Positions 56,271 to 64,000 of a DNA stretch of 64,000 nt are shown here, piece by piece. The DNA is from Ornithodoros turicata (taxonomy: Eukaryota > Arthropoda > Arachnida > Ixodida > Argasidae), in assembly GCF_037126465.1 (NCBI RefSeq), contig NC_088202.1, positions 125,192,123-125,256,122 of the forward strand, written 5' to 3'. The notes beneath the pieces were generated by a model. It was not told the DNA's origin, searched no databases, and saw nothing but the letters and a program-made list of their open reading frames with translations. The position numbers were made by a program, and so were the translations under genes. The stretch's first letter is position 1; each line of letters starts with the position of its first letter.

Positions 56271-56561
56271 CTATACTCTCACCGCGACTTCAGACATGGA
56301 GGCATCGAGCGAAGTTTTGAGCGAGGTCGTCTCACAGGCGGTCATGTCTTCATCACCCTCGAACGTGCATGAGAGAACTGGAATGGAACGCCTTCAGAGT
56401 GTTTAGGTAGCGGGACCGGCTGGCAGAAACGAGTGCGTGAATCGCACGAGAAGCCACAGTTCGGGCGTTGCACACAAGTGTGATCTTGACCATATAGCAC
56501 CGACCCGCTGTCCGGAGTGGACTTATATCCAGCTAAGGCGGAGAGTACCATAGAGGACGTA

Positions 56562-56736
56562 CAGTGCTGGAGAAAAGTTTGCGGAACAGGCTCCGGCACA
56601 TTCCTTCCGAATGGTACAGTACTGACCTACAAACAGGGGGCTGGGTTACCTAGGCACATGCCTGTAAGTTCGTACGGTCCCATTCGCTGCTAGCCAATGC
56701 GCCGGAGCGTGTTCCATGAACTTTTGTCCGGCACTG
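56562..56736. mobile_element. Tc1/mariner-type MITE (copy 3 of 3)
   Basis: Intact termini CAGTGCTGGAGAAAAGTTTG and CATGAACTTTTGTCCGGCACTG (split: CATGAACTTTTGTCC + GGCACTG) are flanked by TA at 56560-56561 and 56737-56738. The interior is shortened compared with copies 1 and 2; the block with GACACGCTAGCAGCGAATGG is missing from the left arm. Confidence 0.85.
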
Positions 56737-56756
56737 TACATGTGGGGCACGTAACC

Positions 56757-56925
56757 AGCGTAAAGCGCGAAATAACATCTGCGAACTGTAGACTTTGTGC
56801 AACCGTGGGCACTGAGCACATTCTCGTTCACGGTTCTAGATGTGCAACTCAAAGGGCTAGCATGAAATCTGCTGTTGACCGACTGGACAACCGCAACTTT
56901 GACCTTGTAAAAGTACTGGGTCCTT
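56757..56925 (+). pseudogene. LINE ORF2 C-terminal fragment
   Basis: The frame reads REITSANCRLCATVGTEHIL, then LDNRNFDLVKVLGP before a stop at 56926. The C-x2-C..T.HIL block and LD.R.F.L.KVLGP closely parallel the minus-strand fragment at 58210-58482 (CTTC..TIRHILEDC..LDERPFNICKVLGP). It directly follows the Tc1-type MITE, which probably inserted into it or next to it. Confidence 0.65.
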
Positions 56926-57100
56926 GACCACCCGACAAGAGGGATGCTGCCTTGTCAGCGCTTGTCATTTATTCAGAGCAGCGGGTGGGAGTCCGTCTAT
57001 TATAAGACCGTGTGATTCATTGTGCTCTACGTTAACCGATGATTCATGCATTGGCGGATATTTATCGCGAAGATGGAGGGTTTTTCTAGTGTGTGTGTGT

Positions 57101-57112
57101 GGGGGGGGGGGG
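57101..57112. repeat. G-run after GT repeat
   Basis: GTGTGTGTGTGT followed by 12 G. Simple sequence. Confidence 0.8.
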
Positions 57113-57119
57113 TCCGTTT

Positions 57120-58105
57120 ATAGGAGTAGCCGAATTTGTCGTGTCACAAATTCAGCCCCTATTATTTTTTTCGCCAACGTCACCATCAGCTGCATTTTTC
57201 CAATATAGCACCCTTTTCAGCATCCCCAAATCAACCAAGAGTGTGATTTGTGTATAAATAGTAAGGGAGGACATAGAAAGCAAATATGGAGATAGTAACG
57301 CAAAAACAACAAATGTATTTTTTTTAAATATATGAAAGCGTTCGCTCCTGCAACCAAGAAGCGGGCTACTCCGGATTGCCTATACTGTACATGTGAAAAA
57401 AAAAAGCATGTGTGTGTGTATGCGTATGTGTGGTGTGAGATCAATGGGAGGACAAAGATCAATATGTGGAAGAGGACGGGATGCATATAAGAAATATCAA
57501 CACGGCTCCGATCGCTCATCACCTTAGCCCCACCGACCCGTCCCCTAGCACCTGTGTCAAGTCTCATCGACGAGATTCTATTTGGTCCATGGGCAGCACG
57601 AAGAACCCGTTCGAGAGCAGCGAAGCAACATGTATTTTGTGTTTTCCACTTCACCGCTTCTACCGCAATTGGCTAGCTCACCTTTCGAAGGCTTGAAGAG
57701 AAAGGCGCGGCTGGAGGTATATATGTCCAGTCGAAGGTTATATGCATTTGAGATTCAGTTGCACGCGACGTACGGAAAGATACGGAGAAAGAAGGATACG
57801 AAAAGATAAGGAGGGGTCTATTCTGGGGGTGGTAGTGGTGTTGGTGAAGGTAGCGTCTAGCCGTAGGATCGTTCTTGCTTATAGAAGGCCCGACTCTGCA
57901 TGCACCAGCCAAGCTAATCCCTTTGCAAACATACACCGCTGCTTCGTTATGTCCCACCATGAGTGGGCGTCCACTGCAGGACGACGGCATGCCCTCTTGA
58001 GACTTGGAAGCGGTATAAACAGTTCTGCGGCTGAGTGCATGTATCCTTTTTCGTCAGCCTTTCCTACTCACTATACTGACGTTATTTTCCTATCTGTACG
58101 ATAGA
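57120..58105. other. No gene seen
   Basis: Overlapping opposed frames (57217-57654 minus, 57466-58104 plus, 57673-57990 minus) have no recognised domain. A GGAAAGATACGGAGAAAGAA purine-rich tract lies near 57775-57810. Confidence 0.4.
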
Positions 58106-58109
58106 AGAC

Positions 58110-58482
58110 CGTAGATGATGATGATGTGGGACGTTTCCCTGCGTTGAGTGCAGGACCCTACCCCATTCCAAAAACGTTCACATGAAAGGATGACGAGGGA
58201 AGGAAATCCTTACAGTTCGTGAAGGAGGCCGGTGGCCCTCAGAAAGGAAAGAAAAGCGCCAAGTGCACGGCACTGATGTCCAGGGTTACTCGATGGGCCG
58301 AGAACTTTGCAGATGTTGAATGGCCTCTCATCCAGCATTTCAAGTTGACATTTAAAGGCCCGTCGCTCGCGTACGTACTGGCTGCAGTCTTCTAGAATGT
58401 GTCGGATTGTTGCCGGGAAACCACAAGTTGTACACAGCGCAGTGTTGCTGTGGCCCAGCCTACGCCGGAGGCGTATTTCCAA
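58110..58482 (-). pseudogene. LINE ORF2 3' end with ATC tail
   Basis: On the minus strand the frame 58482-58210 reads RLRRRLGHSNTALCTTCGFP, then ATIRHILEDCSQYVRERR, LDERPFNICKVLGP and FLSFLRATGLL. These are hallmarks of the C-terminal tail of a tick-type non-LTR retrotransposon. A short 3' UTR then ends in an ATCATCATC run (58112-58127 on the plus strand as GATGATGATGATG), a typical tail of I/R1/RTE-like tick elements. The RT is missing (5' truncation). Confidence 0.75.
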
Positions 58483-58609
58483 ACCCGCTCCTGTACAACA
58501 GATCGCCGCCGCCGCCTCCAGTTAGCGCGCCGGCGGCGGTGTACTGCGTATTGCTGGCGACAGAAAACCCTGAAGTGTCATGGCGGCCGCTATACTTGTG
58601 TTCGGAGGT

Positions 58610-59035
58610 TCGGAGTGTGTTACTGGACGGCTAATGGGTGAAAAGTAAATGATAGATGTGTTTAGGTGTCTTTGGATGACGATAAGGAATGTACAAGTTC
58701 TTCGAACATTTATGTGTCTTGCTTTTGAGAACGTGAGACGACGGATTGTCAACGTTTTCAGTGACGTTGTGCTGCTGCTTCGTGTATTCGGTTTGCGATG
58801 GCATGAATGCCCATTGTCGTTCAAAGTATTTTGAGAAACAAAGCGCGAACAGTGAAAGACCGAATTTAGGCAAAAGCTTTGTTGTGTTTAAGCACCTTCG
58901 ATGGAGTGTATAGCAGTAAGAGAAATAGCGCTTGTCATTCGCGTCGTAACGTTCTTTACTGCAATTATTCATAGTGACCACTCTCTGTGGAGTTGTTGAT
59001 GAGGAACGTTGGGATTCAGTTAATAAACTGTCGTC
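58610..59035 (-). repeat. Dispersed repeat, copy A (inverted partner at 63590)
   Basis: On the minus strand this aligns along its whole length with 63590-64000 (blocks AAAGAACGTTACGACG, ATGCCATCGCAAACCG, ACGAAGCAGCAGCACA, GTTCGAAGAACTTGTACATT, CTTATCGTCATCCAA). It contains a 116-codon frame (58631-58981), but the other copy has a stop and frame changes and most differences change amino acids. It is therefore listed as a repeat, not a gene. Confidence 0.75.
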
Positions 59036-59435
59036 GAATTATGACGTGGCCATGGCGTACCTGGAAAAACAGCAAGACGTAGTGCATGTACTGAAGTCTG
59101 TACGTATAATGATGTAAACACAACACTTAAGTGTGTAGGGATACGTTTCGAACAGCCTGCGGATTTCTTTTAGTGCCCTCATATACACTAAACACATTAT
59201 TTGGTTACATGACAGTGGCTGACATTAGAAAACCCACTTGTTCAGAGGTTCCAGGAAGCGGGGCAAACGGTCGCAATCGTTGACGTTCATTAGATAAATC
59301 AGATGCAAATATTAAACAAAAAAAATGAGTGTGTGCACCACACTTTTGTAATGCAGCGTGCAACTTTGCACAGTGACATTGCACATCGGCAGCACAATAT
59401 GTAAAATACCCAGTTACACTGAAGTGAAGTATGTA

Positions 59436-60136
59436 CAGTGAAACCTTCCTATGTTGGACACCCGCGGTGCAGCCGAAGCGTGTCCCACTTCTAGAGGTGT
59501 CCGAGTTACAGAATATGAGGGAAACAAAAAATGGAAACGATCACAGCTGTGTTGCCAGAAATGTCCCCCTTCTTCAATTTATGGTCCTTCGTGGTACCTG
59601 GTGGTAGTGGTACCTCTACCCATTCTTCACTGATAATTATTACTGATTTTGGTAGATTCAATTCCGTTCAGATTCCACTCATTGGCATTACCTCTGGAGA
59701 TTTTCGAGCAGCGAGGACATGTCTCTGAAGCGTCAGGCCGCTTTTCATTGCTTTGGTGCAGTGCGCGTTCAAAGGCTCTAGACAAACCGAAGACAAGTGC
59801 TCACACAAAGAATTACAATGTGGACTGACAGCACTTGTTTTTGGACTCGAAAAACTAAAGCAACAAAATGCTGAGACCAGTATAGGGGAAAAAAGGGGGC
59901 GAAAGTCAAGGCCACTGGCTCATTTTGAGTCTTTGGTGCAAAGATGGGTAATTTGGCCAGGGTTTTGTCCGACTTTGCAGGGAAAACCCTGTCCTACTAC
60001 CGGGATAGGGAGGTGTCTGACATAGAGAATTTCGTCCCCATGTAGTTTCAATGGGAGCCTGCCTGTGCAATGAAATCTTGTCCGACATGGGGAGTTGTCC
60101 GAGGTAGGGAGGTGTCCGACTTTGTAGGTTTTACTG
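59436..60136. mobile_element. pogo/Tigger MITE, copy 2
   Basis: The ends CAGTGAAACCTTCCTATGTT and GTAGGTTTTACTG are flanked by TA at 59434-59435 and 60137-60138, the pogo/Tc1 duplication. It is 701 bp and colinear with 38762-39462. Inner GTCCGACATGGGGAGTTGTC-type words repeat near the right end. No transposase. Confidence 0.9.
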
Positions 60137-60139
60137 TAC

Positions 60140-61155
60140 TAGACAAGTTAGAAGTTAGTGTTGGTAATCTGAGACGTGTACTTCTATTTGATCATCTCAA
60201 TTGGTAAATGCCTAACATTAGCATCGGACACTGGAAAACCATTTATATTCACGCTTGCTCGTACAAAAATGGCCTACTCTCATTAGATGTCCTGAAGCTC
60301 CCTGGCAGGAGAATTTGCTGAAAGCCATAATGCTGTACAAATTCATCACGGTCCCTTTGTGGCCTTTTACAACAAGCCAATACATGATTTTGTGCTATTC
60401 AAAGTGTTCTGGCAGTTCAAGTTTTGCGTTGTGGATCAGAATAGTCTCAATATTTTGTACAAACTTTCATATTAAAAATTACTGGTGGGTGTTTTCAGAG
60501 CTTATTGGATAAAACCAAAGCCGTATCACTAGTCATGCGATACTACCATCATTAATGTGCCGTATTGTGCCCATCAGACTGTAGTGGCAAAATAGGGTGA
60601 AGGCTGTTCAAGCGTCGGAGGGTGTGTACAATAAATGAAAAGGTTTCAGTACCAAAACAAATGTGCAGGCACTATGATATGCATGTAGATCAAGCAAGTA
60701 ATTCACTCTGCAACATATAGTGATTTCATGGAAAGGACACAGCTGTGCAACATTACAATATCAGTCTGTCAGCACATTGTGGAAGCTGGGATACGTTAGG
60801 AATCATGGTGAAGTGACGAAGACAGGGAACATATGAAATGAACAAAGATGACACATCACTCATCTGACATGAATAACTTGTGCCTTTTTTCATAGCATGG
60901 TAGCGCATGCTATTTTTTACAGGGCTGCAGTGCTCTTCGAATTGCAAACACAGCATCCTGTGGCACTTAAACCTCAATTTACATGTATGCATGCCCATGA
61001 TGTAAGGAAGTAGTGACATGATGGTTTGAGTATGATCAAGATGAGGTCAAGCGAGTGTGTGAGCACCGGTATTGGATATTTTTTTAGTTAACCCCTATGG
61101 TCGTCTACATATTCGCCGTCGGTGCGCCATATGTGCTCGGCAGTTCCGGGCCGAA
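60140..61155. other. No gene seen
   Basis: No recognisable gene or repeat boundary; AT-rich. Confidence 0.5.
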
Positions 61156-61156
61156 G

Positions 61157-61675
61157 CTACGAGCTTAGCTCAATTGGTAGAGCCCTGGACCGGTAATCCA
61201 GAAGATGTGGGTTCGATCCCTACAGCTGGCTAACGTTTTCAATGACTTTCATCTTTCATCGTTGATTTCTTAGGCATTTTGAGGCCTTGTTTGTATCTGT
61301 CCCTTCTATGTTGTTCCAGCCTCAGAACATCAGTTTCTCTCATGTACTTACACATTGACTACGACTACATTGTCAGCAGCACTTTCACCATAGGAACACC
61401 CTTCGTTGCCGTCTTCTCCAGATTGGCTGTAACGACTTTTCGTTGGCCGCTCTCCTTGGCCCCGTCTTGCACCCCAACCAGTGGGCTGTCACTGCCTCGG
61501 TTTTCTCAGAGTCTGAGGACTCGTGAACTGCATGTGACCGTCGTTCTAGTGTCTCTTTTCTTCTTTCTTTCTTTCTTTTCCTTTCCGTTTCTTTTTTCTT
61601 TTTCTTTGTTGGAATAGCAAGCCGGCTCTTTGCCTGGCTAACTTTTCCTATCTATTTTCTTAATAAACATATACC
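61157..61675 (+). mobile_element. tRNA-headed repeat (family 3), long copy
   Basis: A tRNA-like head (GAGCTTAGCTCAATTGGTAG, GGTTCGATCCCTACAGCTGG) is followed by a body with CTTAGGCATTTTGAGGCC and TATGTTGTTCCAGCCTCAGA, then a pyrimidine-rich tract (61555-61612), then GCCGGCTCTTTGCCTGGCTA and an AATAAACATATACC end. The head and first body match 19165-19330 (minus) and 19385-19490 (plus). It looks like an RNA polymerase III-driven retroposon with an unusually long body. The 112-codon frame at 61279-61617 is composed of the repeat. Confidence 0.7.
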
Positions 61676-61774
61676 CCCCTACGCCTTGACCAGTAAACGT
61701 GTGGACCTAGAGGTCTGTTTGCCCACTGTATCACTTCTTTCCTAGATAATAATAACCTGAACACGGGTTTACAC

Positions 61775-62115
61775 GAACATACACGTGTGTTTGTGTTGCT
61801 CATGCTCAAGCTTGTTTCGTCATGGGTTTCGTCTACCACCTAGACTGCGTTTACGCTAGTTTATCAATCACAAACGCCTTAGCTCCATGATTTATATCTG
61901 TGGCGCAAGTACCCTTTGCTGTGTTCTGCAGAACGAATGCGGCTTTATTTTACCGTATTATCCCTAACAAAATACTCACTTTAAAAAAAAAGAAGGATTT
62001 TGGTGCATTACTTTTGTACCACAAACAATGCAAAACAGTGCACATATTAAGGATTTTTACTGCATATTTCAAAGATTTTCAGGGCATAGTTGCATGCATA
62101 TTTTGGCAGTGTTTA
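61775..62115 (+). repeat. Dispersed repeat, copy B (partner at 21265)
   Basis: It has the same block order as 21265-21625: CATGCTCAAGCTTGTTTCGT, TTTATCAATCACA, CATGATTTATATCTGTGGC, TACCGTATTATCCCTAACAA, GGATTTTTACTGCATATTTC and GGGCATAGTTGCATGCATAT. The upstream palindrome arm has decayed here. Confidence 0.7.
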
Positions 62116-62159
62116 GTGCACATTGATTCAAGCTCTAATAATAACAACAGGGGTCAGTA

Positions 62160-63585
62160 TTGGGGATAACTCATTACTGTAAAGCTACCTTTCTTTATTC
62201 AGACAGCTGACGAGAAGTTGACTACATTGGGGGTCCCCCTGTATACTTTTAAACTTAACTCGTCGCTTTCGAGCTCCGGTAACTTCTTGAGAACCTGTTC
62301 TTTTTTAAGGTTACTTTGTCAAAGTATCTTGGGGTAAGTTCCAAGTTCCTTTTGAGCCTTAGCATTACCGCAAGAAGAAAATCCCAGCAAATCCCTGTCT
62401 TGTATTGTATTTCCTACATGATTCAGAACTGACAACAGAAGGGATGCTGATAATTTGACAAAAACAACCAGCGAGACAAGGTACAACATGACATAATGCA
62501 CTAAACGCAGGCACTCCTCACCGTTTGATGAATTCCTTGCTATTGAGAGTGGGATATCAGAAGGAAAATCAAGAGGGAAGCTCAGCAGAATTAATTTACG
62601 TGAAATGCATGCAAAGGGGCATGCAGGTTCACATGGAGTGGTGACAAAGGGCTGACTGTGGAGTGTGCAGTGGAAATCACGCTGTGATGATATACAGGCA
62701 AACCCCCGAAATTAAAGACACATGAGATACAGAGCGAAAATCTAATTGGCAGACTGCAGTTAACATCACAAATGGCCATTAAATTTAGCTTTGAATATTC
62801 CTTGTGGAATGTGCAGTGGGGACACGTGCTAAGGCAGAAAATCAAGTAATGTCTTATCTAATTACACAATAATGAAGTGATGAACAAAACAATGAACATG
62901 AAACATGTTGATGAAACATTGATGAAACAATGAACATCTCTCTCCAAACAACAAAAAGTGTGAATGGCATTCCTCATTGTGAGGTGAGTAATGCAGCATG
63001 CTTCATAATGTCATCATGATATGTACCTATAGTCTTGTGTTGTCCTCTTTGTATTGTGTGTTCCTCAAACTCAAGGGAATGTTACCTCTTTCTATGGTTT
63101 TTGTCTTTGCTGGTAGCCTTTCATTCTGTTTTATTTTGTTACTATTTGGTACACTTGCTGTATTTGAACATACCCATGTTTGTGCATATTATGCATGCTA
63201 TTTCTCCTGTTCGTTGACACAGTTACCTGCGTGGATTCAGAAGTACTGAATAAAAAAACATCAGGAGAAAAGCTCAGTAGATTCTTTGTTGTAGTACACC
63301 GTACCGTTGTTCAAAGCTATTAGTTACATAAAGATAGGCCAACAAGTATCAGCAAAAAGTAAGCAGAAAGAAAAGGACATCATCTGAATGTATTAGCAGG
63401 ACTCCATTTCACAGCTGTTTATAAGGTGGAAAATACAACCCGAATCACACATCCCCCCGAAACCGAAAAGGTAGGACGCACAGGTGTCCTTACACACAGG
63501 AGTGTTATCTTTTGTGCATGCACTATGTACGGACCTAAGTACATGCAGTTACTTCTTGCTGTTTTTGCAGATGCGCCATGACCAT
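62160..63585. other. No gene seen
   Basis: AT-rich, with no recognised gene. Short direct repeats of AACAATGAACATG/TGATGAAACA lie at 62880-62940. The frame at 62998-63249 is hydrophobic by composition only. Confidence 0.45.
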
Positions 63586-63589
63586 GTCA

Positions 63590-64000
63590 TAATTTGACGA
63601 CAGTTTATTTCTTTAATGACTTAATTCCAATGTTCCTCGTAAACAGCTTCAGGGAGAGTGGTCGCTATGGAGAATCGCAGCAAAGAACGTTACGACGGGA
63701 TTGACAAGCGTTATTTCTCATACTGCTACACTTCAACGACGGTGCACAAAACAAAGCTTTAGCTAGCTATATTGGTTTTTCACTCTTCAGGCTTTCTTTC
63801 TTCTCATTCATGCCATCGCAAACCGGAGACACGAAGCAGCAGCACATCGTCACTTTCACTGAAAACGTTGACTATCCGTGGTCTCACGTTCTCAAAAGCA
63901 AGGCACACGAATGTTCGAAGAACTTGTACATTGCTTATCGTCATCCAACGACACCTAAACATATCTATGGATTACTTTTCGCTCATTAGCCATCCAGTAA
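63590..64000 (+). repeat. Dispersed repeat, copy B (inverted partner at 58610)
   Basis: It is colinear with the minus strand of 58610-59035. The matching reading frame starts at an ATG at 63668 but meets a TAG after ~30 codons, and the later part lies in another frame. The copy runs into the end of the window, so its 3' boundary is unknown. Confidence 0.7.

Noticed and set aside
55633..56406. The longest open frame in the window (257 codons) as a gene
   Set aside because: It runs through gag debris in a frame other than the one holding the zinc knuckle, and its composition shows no domain.
58631..58981. 116-codon minus-strand frame as a conserved gene
   Set aside because: The paralogous copy at 63590-64000 has a stop and frameshift, and most base differences change amino acids, so there is no sign of selection.

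Overview
The window looks like a piece of a repeat-rich arthropod nuclear genome, most likely a chelicerate and probably a tick. The reasons are: no bacterial-style gene packing, no long open frame that reads as a host protein, tRNA-derived SINEs, LINE/Penelope/hAT/Tc1/pogo/TTAA-target transposon families, and several repeat phrases that I remember from tick sequence (not checked here). I found no intact host gene. What is coding is transposon debris, plus two or three short domain fragments (THAP, MADF, GIY-YIG).

Layout. 0-5.6 kb: SINE pieces, two tandem MITEs, a Tc1-type MITE, a LINE tail, two palindromic MITEs and a full SINE. 5.6-20 kb: sparse, with a hAT-like element (9.8-10.7 kb), a SINE split by a TIR element (11.3-12.4 kb), TTAACCCGA-rich repeats (15.9-17 kb) and an inverted pair of tRNA-like repeats (19.2-19.5 kb). 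20-27.5 kb: foldback hairpins, a repeat shared with 61.8 kb, a cluster of CTGATGAAGG hairpin motifs, a TTAA element and a hAT MITE with a perfect 8-bp target duplication. 29.2-31.8 kb: a hAT element nested inside another hAT element, both with perfect 8-bp duplications; the inner one keeps a broken transposase end. 32-32.8 kb: an 880-bp foldback element. 34.7-37 kb: three TTAA-flanked elements joined end to end and sharing single TTAA sites; the first carries a THAP-domain fragment. 38-41.7 kb: LINE tail, pogo/Tigger MITE, a MADF-domain fragment and another TTAA element. 42.3-43.9 kb: a satellite of about 150 bp with three-unit higher-order structure, whose single-copy relative lies at 46.1 kb. 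47.6-49 kb: second copies of the two MITEs seen at 3-4 kb. 50.5-52.5 kb: a dead non-LTR retrotransposon. 53.3-55.4 kb: CAGTGGCGTC-type ends around a Penelope-like GIY-YIG fragment. 55.8-58.5 kb: gag zinc-knuckle debris, a third Tc1-type MITE and two LINE tails. 58.6-64 kb: a repeat present in opposite orientation at both ends of this interval, a second pogo MITE and a full tRNA-headed repeat.

There is no operon-like cooperation to describe. The relationships that matter are between repeat copies: insertion order can be read from nesting (SINE then TIR element; hAT then hAT; dispersed repeat then insertions), and non-autonomous families sit beside fragments of domains that could have come from their autonomous partners.
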